Part shown: positions 46,601-59,247 of the stretch, piece by piece
Position numbering within the stretch: position 1 is the stretch's first letter
How the letters are laid out: each line of letters begins with the position of its first letter
Assembly: GCF_964204865.1 (NCBI RefSeq)
Contig: NC_135262.1
Span: forward strand, 9,982,001-10,046,000
Direction: 5' to 3'
Source of the DNA: Styela clava
Taxonomy: Eukaryota > Chordata > Ascidiacea > Stolidobranchia > Styelidae
Length of the DNA stretch: 64,000 nt
Notes under the pieces: model-generated
Seen by the model: the letters and a program-made list of their open reading frames with translations, nothing else
What the model was told of the DNA's origin: nothing
The model's database searches: none
Translations under genes and position numbers: made by a program

Positions 46601-49600
46601 TGTGTCGATGTAAGTGAATCATTTCATTACTCTCTCTTGCAGGTACGTATCTTCTTCTTTCCTTCATGGTTCGATGAACAATCTTCAAAATCTTATCGAG
46701 CATCACGACTGGTTACGTGAACAAATGGAAGAAAGCCTAACCTTGCGTTTGTTCGATATATCTTTTTATAAACGCTGCAGGTCAGGTTTCTTCCAATACT
46801 TGATGCTTCCGATCCTATTTGGTATACCTTGATTAATTCAGTCTAGCAGTTTAGTACGAACACCAGCCGAAATATGTCAGCAATACACTAGGCATAGGCG
46901 TATCAGTGAGGTACACACTCACTGGTACAATATCGGTAGGCACGGTAATAAGTAACCAAATTTGTGTGACGCATTTCGAGCCAATGACGTTAATGTCGAA
47001 AGTGGAGATGTATCAGGATTAATATAACGATTTATTGACAAGACTTCAGTTTTTGTTTATCCACTCATTCGGAACCCCCATATTAAACTTCATCCGTGCA
47101 AATAATTTATCATTCATTTCATGTTCTCCTACTGGCTACCGACAACAGAAAATACCGGGAATTTAAATTAGAACATTATCAGCCAACGACACTTGTAGAC
47201 TATTACGGTATTGCTCTTGGAGAAACGTTTTTAGGAATTGAAGTAAGCAATTAAATACCTGCCATTTTGATAAATAGTCATTGAAGATAAGAACGTTCAA
47301 TTCATTTGCGTAAATTTTATCATTTGTCGCAAATGTTACTTATCTAACAAAACAAAAATATCATAATTTCATGCGAATCATACAGAAGTGACTAACAGGG
47401 TGGGATATATAATGAGCAAGCAATGTAAGGTCTATAATAGCACCGTACGAATTCCAATTCGTAATACAACATATCGAATTTGTTACACCATATATAGGTA
47501 GAATTTTTGGCATAGAGTTTGATCACAAAACTCTAGTCCTACGCTAGTCCAAGCACTACCACATGCTTTTGATTATCTCGGATCATTTCTTTCACAAAAA
47601 TGGCTGAAGTATTGCAAAAATTCTACGTTTTTTTTATGTGTAGAACAGCTCAACACAGTTTTCATCATTGAGGAAACATCTTGAAACGGCTGATGTTCCA
47701 TTTCCAATCTTATCGTGTGCTCACGTGCGTAATCGTCTTCCGATGTCTGAATTTTGGGGTGAGGCAGTTATTTCAAAAATAGAGAAAGAGTTATCTAATT
47801 ATCAAAATTGCCGTTCGACACTTTTCATATCACTCTATTCCCTTCTCCCTGCAGATGAGGTTGAAATGACACCTTACGAAGTTTCGTTTCCGAGTTACGG
47901 GATCAATATTCCGACTGAACAATTCAATTCAAGATGGGGTAACGGTATATTACAACAAAGTTTACCAGAACCACCATTGCACTACATGATGGCCGCCAGT
48001 GGAAGTGCGTTTGCTATCATGTGGAGCAAAAAATCTGACAGAACCGAGACAAGAGAGGATATCAGAGAATACATAAGTTAATAAATGAAGTTACTTTCAC
48101 GTTTAATAATCTAGTCTACTCTCAATTGCTTTCATTACCCTCGAAATCTATCTTACATTATCTTTTATATCATCTTTTGCAAGTCAGGTTGCTTTATATG
48201 GTTAAAATTGAATCGTATAAATCTTGTCGATTATTAGATAATCTACAAGAAAGTCATCACGAGAGAATCGAGTTTAGTGAATTTGATGAATCAAGTGATG
48301 AGGACAATGATGATGAAATTGAAAGTGTATCCGTAACATCTAAAGGTAATACCTTGAAAACATCGAATTACAAAATCCCTCGAACTCAGCAAAATCAATA
48401 TAACAAGAATCTTGATGGTCATTGTCTGTAACTTTTCCTCTGCTCTGTGAAATATCGCCAAAATCATATTTGGTGAAATTCTAAAATAAAACGTGATCAA
48501 AAACAGATGCCGGATCATTTGGAACATATTCTAGGAAAAAAAAAAGGGAATTTTTTTCATAGCGTCCCAAATACTGAAAACTCATGGTACAATCATATAC
48601 AACCAGGTGTAATTATGGGTTATGGTTATATTTAGGTCACCCTATTGCGACCATGATTATTGTGCAGTGGCTATACTGTTACAATCGCCATGAATTAAAC
48701 CTAAATCACATTTCTGTACATTACAAGAAATTAAATGAGTTCAGCGTCCTTCAATATTCTATAAATTAAATTTGAGAGAAGTACTTTTTTTCCTTTGAAA
48801 TAGCTATGAAGAACTTTGCTTCGCCCGATGATAAATGGATCGAAATTTTGCAGCGGAGAGCATTTGCAAGAAAAAAATCTGATAGAAAGCGAGAGTAAAT
48901 CATTTTTGTTAGTTATCAAATTTAAGTTGACAACAATTGGAAATTAATGATTAAGATTAGAAATCGGTGGTATATTTGCACGAGGTATAATATTCTGCGC
49001 ATAAACGCAGATTGCATCCATCATCATCCATAAGAAAAATTAGAACAATGGTTTTCAAATGTTGAACGACATGATGCTTAAGTTAGTGTACTTCGATTCC
49101 TTATGTTGTATAATTTATTAATTATATTTTATTTAACGAACAAACACAAAATAGTAGGCTGATTCTTTTTATTGTTTCTAGTGATATATTTGTTACTTAC
49201 AAGCTGATGTGAAGAAAAACCAAACACATGTTTCACTCGACTTACTTTCTTAGCTTTCCTATGTTCTCCGCTCAAATTATAAATTCACAGCACCATATAA
49301 AATTTGATATCTTAAATTTGTTTGCTTACATTTGACAGATCACAGTTTGACCGTATTGGCCGTGGTCTTATTTTGGACAGAACTGCCAGAATAAAAAATT
49401 GCGCAGCAGATTTCAGAGGGCTTCAAAAGTATCGGTTGAACACTGATCTTATTGTCCCAAGCCAAAACATCACCGGTAAATATTTAATTATTGCAGGCAA
49501 GCTAATATACAGCAAATTTTCATGTAACAGCCCTTTTTTATCCAAAATTCAGCGAGAGGTGAAGTTCGATTACCAAAGTGAATGGGCGCGATTGCATCAC

Positions 49601-51167
49601 AGACCACACATCTCGAGTTCTAATCCCATGTCCCCCACATCACTCAGAGAGCAATAATTTGGAAAATATTTGAAATAAGTTAAATAAAATGACGTGTTTA
49701 TTTCAAAGTTAAACATTTCATCTTGAATTCAAAATCAATTGATTTAACAAGGTTTCTACACTAACATTCATTGGTTTATTGTAGCCTCAGAGAGAATATT
49801 ACGAAAGATCTCAACGAAAAAATCTAGCATATCATTGTGTGATTCAGCTTTGGGGTGTAATTTACCATCAATACATGCACTTCGGCCACAGAGAAGAGTT
49901 GATGTTTTAATTGTCGTTGATTGTGGAAATTATTTGAACGAAAATGAACTGTCTATCGAGGTAGGCTACTTGTTATGTGTTCTAATCAAGCTTAGCTTCC
50001 CACAATTGGTATATATATATATATTGAATATATACAGGAAAACAGTTGAAGGTCATTCAGATAAAGATAATATTCAACTACTTGCTCTTAGAAATTTGTC
50101 ATACTCAAGCCGTCGGCCATTTGTCACTTCATTTTCTTGTGCGTTGCATGTCAAAGTCATTTGAGAAAAGGGGGCTCCCGAAGTATGCGAACCAAGATGG
50201 CGGACATGGGGATTGAAATATGTGTACTAAATTAGGGTTAGGCCATAATTTTAGGTATAAATACTACGGAAGGGTTTTTGGCTAGTCTTCGAACTGATAA
50301 TAGGACTAAAATAAGGAAAATTGAAAAAAAAATTATTGCCTAACCCTAACCTGTTACCCATGTTACGTTCCGATGTCCGCCATCTTGGTTCGCATACTTC
50401 GGGAGCACCGAGAAAAATTAATTGCCGACATCCCATAATCAGAGTCAACGTGCTCTTTAGAATATTCGAATATTATGCCATTGTGCAATATGGAACGGAA
50501 GATATTACAGTTTTTAATTAAGTGAATTTGTGGAAATGTTCTTTTGAAACTTTCTTTTAGCTTTTCGCAACGGTGCAAGCTCAAGCACACGACCATGGAA
50601 TAAAATTTCCAAGAATAAGTATGGAAAAAATTGCAGAAGATCCTTTCAGAGAATGTTATCTTTTTGAAGATGAAGAAGATACGGAATGTCCTGTTGTTCT
50701 CTGGTTTACCTTAGCCAACAAAAAATTTAAAACTCAAAATTCTCCACATAGACGACCGGGATATCCAACGCCCGACGACGTTGGTAAGTAATTATCAAAA
50801 ATATCTCCTGGTTAAAGCCTATAAGCCCTATAATCTATATGGTCGAAGACGATCTATTGTATTGAAAAATATAAATATTTTTTTAGATTCGGGTAAAGAA
50901 ATTTTCAACGACTTCTGTATATTTCCCGAAAATTCGGAATTTGGAACATTGAGATTGCACTTTAGTTCACTCAATTTTGATCGTTTGAGAGAGCTGATGA
51001 GATTTAATATACTGGAAAATGACAAAGTAAGCAACTATAACTCAAAACACTACACAAGTCATGTTTATTTAATAACGACCAAAATTTTGTTTTAGGTGCT
51101 GAGAGAAAAAATAGCATCCAAGGTGGGACAACTGAAACAACGCGATAAAATAACTTCATCGACTTAA
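43666..51167 (+). CDS. PLA2G4-like: Cytosolic phospholipase A2 (group IV), gene 2
   Basis: 748 residues from 18 exons: 43666-43728, 43995-44076, 44580-44737, 44972-45088, 45437-45474, 45774-45909, 46049-46185, 46643-46780, 47149-47242, 47644-47758, 47855-48076, 48238-48345, 48804-48894, 49339-49475, 49785-49960, 50561-50783, 50887-51026, 51096-51167 (stop TAA). Exons 2-11 match gene 1 base for base in length. The C2 domain has FDTPDTKVYL and NPIWQETFTF. The catalytic parts are AGGGYRAV, AGLSGSAW (nucleophile Ser) and CDSALGCNLP with RPQRRVD (catalytic Asp and Arg). The linker differs: one 108-nt exon encodes a very acidic stretch (EFDESSDEDNDDEIES) in place of gene 1's three tiny exons. Overlapping AATAAA signals lie at 51272-51281. 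It arose by tandem duplication of gene 1 or its ancestor and looks fully functional. Intron 15 carries a MITE. Confidence 0.93.
50171..50409. mobile_element. MITE with long inverted repeats in intron 15 of phospholipase gene 2
   Basis: A 239-bp element. The left end GGGGCTCCCGAAGTATGCG is inverted at the right end (GGTGCTCCCGAAGTATGCG read outward), and the match continues through accaagatggcggacat, about 36 bp in all. Flanks gagaaaag and gagaaaaa form an 8-bp duplication with 7 matches. TTAGGGTTAGG-type words occur inside. Non-coding; the 8-bp duplication fits hAT- or P-type mobilisation. Confidence 0.85.
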
Positions 51168-51946
51168 CGCGTAAACCCAAATAACATATCTCATTCAGTG
51201 ATCAAGATATAGCAATTTGGGGTTAAAAAGATAACGACTTTAAATACGTATATTGATATTGCTGTATTGCCAATAAATAAAACTTATCCTGGCAAGTAGA
51301 CCCGACCTATAAATACATATATATATATATAGAAATTTAATGCTTTTATTGTGCAAACTAAAATAATTTAGAAATTGAATCAGGAGTGGGAAACACTCGG
51401 AACAATGTTCGCTTAACTTATCTATTCAAATTATATAGATAGCATAATATATTTATTTAGTCTTGACTTGCTTCTCGGTTTATTCTACTCAAAATATAGA
51501 AACTATGTTATGTTCTATTTGATTAAAATATTGCCTAAAATGAACGGGACAATAATAGGGCGTAAGTTATTAGAATTAGTTGAATTTAAAAAATAGTGTT
51601 ACACAGATTTAGTACTAGCATAATATATAACTATGAATTCGAAGGAGCATAATAGTTGTCAATTTGTTCTTATAATTCTGAGATCAAAATTGAATATATA
51701 CAACAGAATATACAAGGTGATGAAAGTAGGCTACTCAGAATGTACATGAAGATGATTATCACTAAAACTTTTTTTTATAAATAACTAACAAATAAACCGG
51801 TAGAATAAAAATATTTGCTCTTTTTGTGGCTTTGCTTACTATTCAATTTTAGTTGTGTTTCCAAAATTTAGGAAGCAATCACATAACTCAACATTTATTT
51901 TGTCCGAAGTTTTGAATGAGTCTCAAAAATCTGCAATTGACTAGGC
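51168..51946. other. 3' flank of phospholipase gene 2
   Basis: Holds the poly(A) signals at 51272-51281 and A+T-rich DNA. No gene recognised. Confidence 0.5.
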
Positions 51947-52797
51947 CAGCGTTTCCCAAACTTTTTTGGCCATGGAACACTTACGCTTTTTATCTCACTT
52001 CACGGAACATCAAAAATGAAAGGGTAAAATTGATAAAGAAAAATGGTGTAATGCAGCGGTCCCAAAAGGTGCGCTACTACAATACTAGTTCGCCGCGGCG
52101 AGTTGCCAAATGCGCCGCGAAAACTAACAAAAGTGTATTCAACATACCTAAAATATGATTGAATATTTGTGTATGTATGTCTGAAGAAGTCTGACCTTGG
52201 TCAGACGAAACGTTACAGAAATATATTTGTGTTAGTGTGTAGCAAGACTCTTGAATCACTTAGGATTGTTATCTCTACTCTTGCTACAGCATCCTTGCAA
52301 TATATGCATACGGATCCACCGGCACAAAAGCATAGAAGAAGGATAAGTAGTTAGTCTCGCAGAAACCAAATAATCAGCGAATATTTTGCATATTGCATTT
52401 AAATGTTTATTGCTCCTTATTTTAAATGCTGTGTATCTGAATCAATAAATTCATTTTACCTTTCTTTGTCGTTTACTTTCTATTACGTAGTGTTTGCCTC
52501 TAATGTTACCTAACAATGGAGTTAGAAGTACTTGGTGCAATTTTGCGAGCTGGAGTTCGTTTATCTGCTGAATCGAATTTAGCGAACATGAGTGATTTTT
52601 TCAGCATTTCCTAGTAAAACCAGGCAGAGCTTGAGAAAAAAGAGTTGACCTTTTGCCTTTGTCCGCTTTAGGCCGACCGTGACGCGATATTGAACGGTCG
52701 CCAGTTGTGCGACAACTTCACGATCCCGAGATAATTTTGGTCCCTTTTCCACGGAACACTTGGAAGATGCTCGCGGAACACAGTTTGGGAAACGCTG
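51947..52797. mobile_element. hAT-type non-autonomous element
   Basis: An 851-bp element with left end CAGCGTTTCCCAAACTTTTT and right end, read outward, CAGCGTTTCCCAAACTGTG. It has a perfect 8-bp target-site duplication gactaggc (51939-51946 and 52798-52805). No transposase-like frame was recognised. Its ends closely match those of the element at 57488-59247, so the two share a family. A hammerhead-ribozyme-like motif lies inside at 52181-52211. Confidence 0.9.
52181..52211 (+). ncRNA. Hammerhead-ribozyme-like motif (partial)
   Basis: CTGAAGA fits the CUGANGA core box. It is followed by an 8-bp perfect stem, GTCTGACC (52189-52196) with GGTCAGAC (52199-52206), then GAAAC. That is the order core 1, stem II, GAAA of a hammerhead ribozyme, and this short form is known from ends of Penelope-like retroelements. 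I could not find convincing strands for stems I and III or the cleavage-site triplet, so activity is unproven and the match may be a degenerate remnant. Confidence 0.45.
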
Positions 52798-53411
52798 GAC
52801 TAGGCTAAAATTAGTAATCAGTACACAGGTAAGTATGTGGTTACGCATTTTAAATCAAAATAATGGTTATGAACACTTACACCATTTGCAATGGTAAAGT
52901 ATAGGAAGATTCATTCTGGGTTGAAGGTCGATGATATCTCCCTAGCAAAAATTTTTTAATTTAGCTCCCTAGCTCATTTCAAATTTTGGTCTTTGACACA
53001 TATCACACTTCTATTTTGAAATCAAAAGCAACGTATTGTTGTTTTCTATTTCAGATGAGTTTTTATTTATCTTCGTTTCTTTTCATTTCATCCCTGTTTA
53101 CTATTTGGTATTAAATTTGAAAATCCCCATAAAATTATTCAGTCTGCCAATCGTTGCACATGAAAGGTTCATAAAATTTGTAAAAGGATAATATTCATAG
53201 GCTTGCTGAATAAATTTCCTTCTATTATGGTTGGGTATATAAGTGTGGCGAGTATATCAAGGGATAGCATTGTTGTGCCTCAAATAAATACAGACATGAC
53301 GCAAAACAAATACAAATATTGAGTGACAAACATTTTTTTATTTCTTTGTCTAGTTTTTTGTTTTGTTTACGAAGTAATATATCTTAGGTTTCTTCCTTTT
53401 CTACTTTCAAT

Positions 53412-54561
53412 TAGAGATGTACCGATACCACTTTTGTCACCGATACCGATACCGATATCAGCTAAAAACGCCGATACCGATACGCCGATACTACAAAAAG
53501 GCCGATATTACCGATATTCCGATACCAATACTATGTAATTATTACTTAGTTAGATGTGCTGTGTGGGGCAGACGGGTTAAAACAATGGTTTTTGAGCCTT
53601 ATTCATAGTACACATTATTTCAGATCGAAAAAAAAAGATATATCACATAATATGAAATTAATGTTTAATATCCATATGCTTTAACTGATTAAGATACATT
53701 GCACAGTAACGCTAGTAATCTCGGTGTTCAATTAGAAAACTCAGAAGCCGGGATGTCCAATTTGAATTTAATGTTAATATCGCGACCTTCGAATATCGTT
53801 ATTCGTGTTTGAAAGAATATCGAATATCACCCACACATTCTAGCGCCGCCGTCCTACGTTCAAATTAAAAGCATTTTACAAATATTTTATTTCGTGGCTA
53901 ATCGAAATCGTCGACGCAATAAGTCAAAGCCAACATGAAAGAATATCAATCAGCACCGACCAAAAGAAGGCCTACCTATAACCGTCGAGGATGTATTTTT
54001 ACTTCACTATTTTATATTATTATACAATTGCTATCATATATTTTGAGACAGTCCAGGGCTAGGCGGTCATATCAATATATCTATAAAGGTATTGTGTAGT
54101 TAAAAAAACTAAAATTAATACCTGCGTAGAGGGATAATTGTGTCGGAATTTAGTTTATCGATGTCGACGGACTAAATGACACTCGTACTTGACGACAAAC
54201 AGTCTATATTTCTTCATAATTACTATGTAATATTATAAATGTCAATATAAAAATTTGACAGCGAAAATAGCCAAATTAGATGAGCTAGTTTGGCTGATAA
54301 ATAGCTAAAAACACGTGCATCCTATTCTCTCGCAAGGGTGGGGACATGTAGGGCTCATAGCTCACGATCTCTCCAGACAAAAAATAAATTAAAAAGTAGT
54401 ATTCCAACTTATCTTTTAAAACATTCTGGACCATATCAAAAAGGTAAATATATCGGAAATATCGGCCTTAATCTAACCGATACCGATACTTGGCCGATAC
54501 CGAAAAAATGGCCGATATTGCCGGTACCGATACCCGATACCGATACATCGGTACATCTCTA
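53412..54561. mobile_element. hAT-type element with ACCGATACC ends
   Basis: A 1150-bp element starting TAGAGATGTACCGATACC and ending in the inverse (CGGTACATCTCTA). It has a perfect 8-bp target-site duplication ctttcaat (53404-53411 and 54562-54569). Both termini carry many tandem CCGATA/CCGATACC words (53430-53530 and 54470-54550). No intact transposase was recognised in the interior. Confidence 0.88.
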
Positions 54562-54569
54562 CTTTCAAT

Positions 54570-55168
54570 ATGTCTCTGTGGTTGTATTATGTGCGCATGT
54601 GAATCAATTTAATCCTTTTAGGTGAGCGAACACGTACATAGTTTGATAACACCTTTCAATCTAAAATCTGTAAGTTTTAAACCATGCTTGAGGTTGTGTT
54701 TGACCCTTCGATTCTGTAATCATTTTTATTCATTAGTTTTTGTCAATTCTTTATCGTCTGTTATGCTAATTATGAAATCGGGATAAACTTATACCGTAAC
54801 TACAATATAACTAGTAGTCTCCATATTTTACGCATAGGAATTATTTCTTTATTATTCCAAGGAGAAATTTACAAACACTGATCTTTATTGATTTTTGAGA
54901 ATGGCGCTGCCGGAATAACGTACTGGTAAAAGTTAGGTTAATTATCGCCTCAGAAGCGCCCATGTATGTCTTCTGATGTGTGAAACGTCTCTGCGTTGAT
55001 CCATATTCACACATGTGTGATATATATTATAAGCAGTGCTATTCAACTGCTGCATATCTGCATATTGTAGGCGACCGAGGTCAAGCAGGGCATCTTGTCC
55101 GACTGGTCAGGCACGACTTCCTGTCAGTGAAAAACATTAACTAGTAAACTGGGTACAGTAAAAAGGGC
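54570..55168. other. Upstream region of the C14orf119-like gene
   Basis: No repeat or exon recognised. Presumed promoter and leader of the gene starting at 55169. Confidence 0.45.
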
Positions 55169-55519
55169 ATGGATGCAGTACACCCGGGTGTAGGATATTC
55201 ATCACTCCGTGAAATAAACTGCACCATCCATTGGTTTCAAGGATGGAGTAAAAACCAAAGAGAATGTTTCATGGAAGATCTTATTGCTAAAGCACTCCCA
55301 GGTAGAATAGACCTGCTTCTGGGTGACCTAAATGGACTTACTATGAAAGACAAGCCTCCTTCATTATATGAGTGTCAGTTGCGACTCTTCAACCAGTGGT
55401 TTCAAGATTGGGATGAGAGTGAAAGGACATTTATGTTAGAAAGACTCGAATCTGCAGATCCATTCTTTGTGTCAACATTCCGTCAAAAAGTCATGATTGC
55501 AAAAAATGTTACCTCATAG
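55169..55519 (+). CDS. C14orf119: C14orf119-like conserved small protein
   Basis: Single uninterrupted exon of 116 residues, ATG to TAG. It contains SSLREINCTIHWFQGWSKNQ, ALPGRIDLLL, PPSLYECQLRLFNQWFQDW and the ERTFMLERLESADPFFV stretch. These match the conserved layout of the metazoan C14orf119 family, two related Trp-rich helical segments (WFQGW and WFQDW), at the usual length. The biochemical role of the family is not established. A Gly/Tyr-containing N-terminal lead-in (MDAVHPGVGY) precedes the conserved part. A poly(A) signal AATAAA lies at 55552-55557, close to the stop. It sits 0.4 kb upstream of the DNAJC4-like gene in the same direction. Identification is by recognition of the sequence pattern, not by a search. 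Confidence 0.88.
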   Translation: MDAVHPGVGYSSLREINCTIHWFQGWSKNQRECFMEDLIAKALPGRIDLLLGDLNGLTMKDKPPSLYECQLRLFNQWFQDWDESERTFMLERLESADPFFVSTFRQKVMIAKNVTS

Positions 55520-55962
55520 TTATGGGTGGGGATGCCCAGTAATACATACTCAATAAAATATGAAATGATAACATATAAAATGTATATTGCCAATATGTAG
55601 CATTGGATACAGTCCTGCAGACATTTCATCTTTTTTGACTTTAAGATAATTTTTATTAATACAAATTAATAATAATGATAAAATTAAGCTATTTCTTGTG
55701 TCGCATTGGTCTTAATAGGCTCTGGTTAAATTTAACATGGAGCACCATCAGCGTTTTGAAAAATTGTTCTTATTATTTATTCTTCATACCCTGTAATGGC
55801 GGGCTTGGTATTAAAGTATGCAAATACTCTCACCATTAATATCAATCATTTTCTTATTAAAGTGCGCTTCAAATTGGGCATCCCTCTCATGTATATTAAA
55901 TGTTTATTTATTTATATCTTGCATTTTATTCCACTAATAATAGTCAAAGCAATAGAAACTAA

Positions 55963-56772
55963 ATGTCAAGAATTTGTCTTAAAATGTGTGGATGCAACTA
56001 TGTCACCAATTCATTAGCAGGTGAGCTGATAAATCAATTTTATGGAAGTGTTCCCTTGCAAAAAATATTTACAAGCAAGAGTAATGTATCAAGCACTTAA
56101 AGTTTACCGTTGTTGTGTAAGAGGACCTGTGAAATTTGATTTACAGAATTGAGTATCAACATACATGCTAGGAGGATGAAATCTTACTACGATTTGCTGG
56201 GGATAAAGATTGGAGCATCCCAGGAAGAGATTAAAGCAGCATTTTATGAGAAATCGAAGAAGCTTCATCCAGATACTAGTCCTTCTACTGGGTCTGATAA
56301 AGATTTCATGGAAATTAAAGATGCATATGAAACACTGAAAAATACAGACTCACGGCAGCGTTACAACCAATTTATACACAGCGATGATAAAGGAGCTCAA
56401 ATTCACTCTCATGTAACCTACCAACATCATCGTGATGGTTTCGATGATTTCATCAGCCGCCAACATTTTAAAGATGGTTACGACAGAAAATACAAGTATG
56501 AAAATGAAGAGAAATTTGATCCAATTTCACTTATATATTTGGGGCTATTCTGTGCTTTAGTGGGAGGCATCATATATGCTGAAAAAACCCGAAGGAAAAA
56601 CCAAGTCACCAAACATGTGAAACGATATCTACCAGAACAAAAACAAGTTGGAAACCATCAACAAATACACTGGGTTGAACAACCAGCTAAAAGAATTCCA
56701 AAGCAAAAGACAATAAAAAATGTCTCAGATCCTCCTCCAAACCCAATATCAGACCTAAGAACATGGAAGTGA
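55963..56772 (+). CDS. DNAJC4: DNAJC4-like J-domain membrane protein
   Basis: The main exon 56147-56772 is certain from MKSYYDLLGI (ATG at 56176) onward. It has a J domain of about 65 residues, with KLHPDTSP holding the HPD tripeptide that stimulates Hsp70 ATPase. One membrane segment follows (LIYLGLFCALVGGIIYA), then a basic tail rich in Lys, Gln and Pro. J domain, spacer, single membrane span and short tail is the DNAJC4 layout. The frame is open back to a TTACAG acceptor ending at 56146, so an upstream coding exon is likely. I propose 55963-56020 (MSRICLKMCGCNYVTNSLA), whose GTGAGC donor has the matching phase; this gives 227 residues and a 126-bp intron. That first exon is inference, and the basic, acid-free start could be an organelle-targeting sequence. 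AATAAA at 56799-56804. Confidence 0.85.
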
Positions 56773-57487
56773 AATTTTGTTTCTATTTTTTAAAGAATAA
56801 TAAATAAGTTTACGCACACAAATAAATATATTGGAACATTGGATTCTTTGTCATTCTCATTTAAGGTTGGAGAACAGTAACTTGGACATCTGTAAATAAT
56901 AAAGTAAAAGCAAAAAACATAATGAGGTACATGCTTTAGTTGCATAACTGACCATCTTATAGTGAAGTTATGCGCTACATTTTTGTAACTCGCATGAGTA
57001 ATGTCTCATCTCGGAATTGGTCAGAAATAGTATTCGCTGTAAATCCAAACAATATTTCATACTTTAGGGGGCATGTGCTTTGGAAAAGTTAATATCTGTC
57101 ATTGGACTCATTGCAACAATATGTAAGAATGTTTTACAGTTTTTTAGAATATTCATCTCAAAATAGGGTTTTAAATCTATTTTGAACATATGCTTGCTGA
57201 TGTACCACTACCAATAATATTTGATCCCCAAGTTTTCCCCTATTATTTTCATACATCTTTGTTTTCCCCCTTTAGAATAAAGTGATAGATTTTTTGGATA
57301 ACATTTGATAAACAAAGAATCTTACACATTTATCGTAGCATTGTAGAAATTCAAAAAGTTCTTCAGTACGTTTTTTTTTTCAGTTTGCTCACGGCTATTT
57401 ACTCGACCTTCGCATATAATGAGTTCTTCTATGAGTGAAATACATTCAGGTTTTTGTCCACATTGTTCTTTGATGGATTCCATAGGA
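56773..57487. other. Spacer, nothing recognised
   Basis: 3' flank of the DNAJC4-like gene, A+T-rich, up to a hAT-type insertion. Confidence 0.45.
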
Positions 57488-59247
57488 CAGCGTTTCCCAA
57501 CCTTTTTTGGTCGCGGACTATTTTCTCACCGGCGAAAACCTTTGTGGACGGTGCGTTTATTGCAACTGTACTTTGTACAAGAGTAGTAATAAAACCGAAC
57601 ACAACAGAAATTTAACGAATTTTAAAATCGGAAATTCGCTGCAATTACGCGTTCGTTGAAAGAGCCGACTGTTTTGGTGTATAATAGACTTTTCTGTCGT
57701 ACAATATTCAATCCATGACAACGACGAGAATTTAGAATGTCTTCTTATTTTAACTCAATTGTGTTCATGGTAACTCGCGGTTGCGTTGACTTACGGTTAC
57801 CACTAGATGAAAGAATTACTTCTTTAAAATTCCACGGCCATGTGAACGAACATAATAATGAGAGAATATATAGCCCGATTATTACTTATCGATCTCGATA
57901 AGTATGTTGGTAGATATTTGTCTGTTAGATGCACGCGGTATCTCACGAAAGCGAGGTTGAATCTGCTCCAAATTTTGCATGTGCATTCATCATTTGATTT
58001 TGGATAAATTATGTCGTATAATTAGTGAGTTATTAATTAATTGGTGACAGGACACACGGTGACGCTATGGAGTAAGAGCGGATGAATCAAAACCTCAGTT
58101 TCTGTTTTGGGGGATCCCCTAACTTTCGATCGATAAGACTTCGGTCTCTGACTGATATTCTCGTATTCAGCTTTGATACATATTTTTGCGATCTTGCGAA
58201 TTTGTTATCACCGTTAGAAAAAATCCTACTATAGCTGCTTTAAATTTCCAGAATGTACAACTTAATTTAGTACTTATTAAAAATATATTTAAGTATATTA
58301 GTAAATTAAAAATACATATTCATCGCCTTGAAATTTTCGTGAACAACTTCTGAAGTAATCGTCGCGTATACGTCACTCGTTAAAAGAGCCGACTTTTCAA
58401 GGAGTTTTTCTATTGCACAAAATATTCAATCCATCCATATATATGTGTGATCCATTGAATCTGCGGTTGTGTTGACGAAATAAGAGCAATACTACTCAGA
58501 AAGTACCATGACAATGCGTGGTAAAGTGCCCGATTATATTTTGTTTAGATTCGTTTTTTTTGTGAATTCGACAAATTTGAGCTGTTCGTACAACACTTAC
58601 GGCGCTCCATTACTACTGTACCTGTATGTACCAATGTGGAGGCAGTAAAGCAAAGAATACAAAAGGAAATGCCCTGGTACGTATACTACGGTAGCATAGC
58701 GGTAAATTTTGCGATTCGCAATGTCTAAAAAAGCGTTTTTAATCGGTCGCGGACCGCTTTTCGATTTAGAAAATTTGGGTTGCCACCATTTACACCTACC
58801 AGAAAAAAAATTTATTCCTCGTTTTTCCAACTCGCGAGAAACATCTACTACACTTACAGTATTATCTATCGAAGCGTGTACACTACAGACTCTTGTTTTC
58901 GTCGGAAATCCGCAAGTGAGTTGTGAAATCCAATCGTTTGATTAAGCGATTCGCAAGTGACCTGTCGCGTCACGTGTTACCAACCACGTAAATTTCTATT
59001 CTAATAGTTAAATATTCGAATATATGCCCAGCCCTTCTCAGTAACCAGTAATTATTGACTCGATTAATGTCATGTGAATAAACTGGCTTTTTATGTTTTT
59101 TGTAAATTCTAACGTAAATCGTAACTTGGCTGATCGTTAAGTTCCACAAAAACGATCGGGCCCGCAGTGAATTTTTGGCTCGTTGAGGACTCATTCAAAC
59201 GCTCTGCGGACTCATTTGAGACCGCGGACGCGGGTTGGGAAACACTG
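57488..59247. mobile_element. hAT-type element, same end family as 51947-52797, with a nested insertion
   Basis: A 1760-bp element with left end CAGCGTTTCCCAACCTTTTT and right end, read outward, CAGTGTTTCCCAACCCGCG. It has a perfect 8-bp target-site duplication ccatagga (57480-57487 and 59248-59255). A diverged internal direct repeat (gttgaaagagccgact near 57655 and gttaaaagagccgact near 58379) sits on both sides of the nested Helitron-like copy. Several stretches read as open but none was recognised as transposase. Confidence 0.88.
57895..58163 (+). mobile_element. Helitron-like non-autonomous repeat, copy 2 (nested in a hAT element)
   Basis: Same family as 18749-19055. Starts TCGATAAGTATGTTGG, lacks the long TCTG run, keeps agatgcacgcg and gggatcccctaact, and ends in the cggtctctgactg hairpin plus ATATTCTCG. 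The hairpin has one mismatch here. Nesting shows that this insertion is younger than the hAT element around it. Confidence 0.65.
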
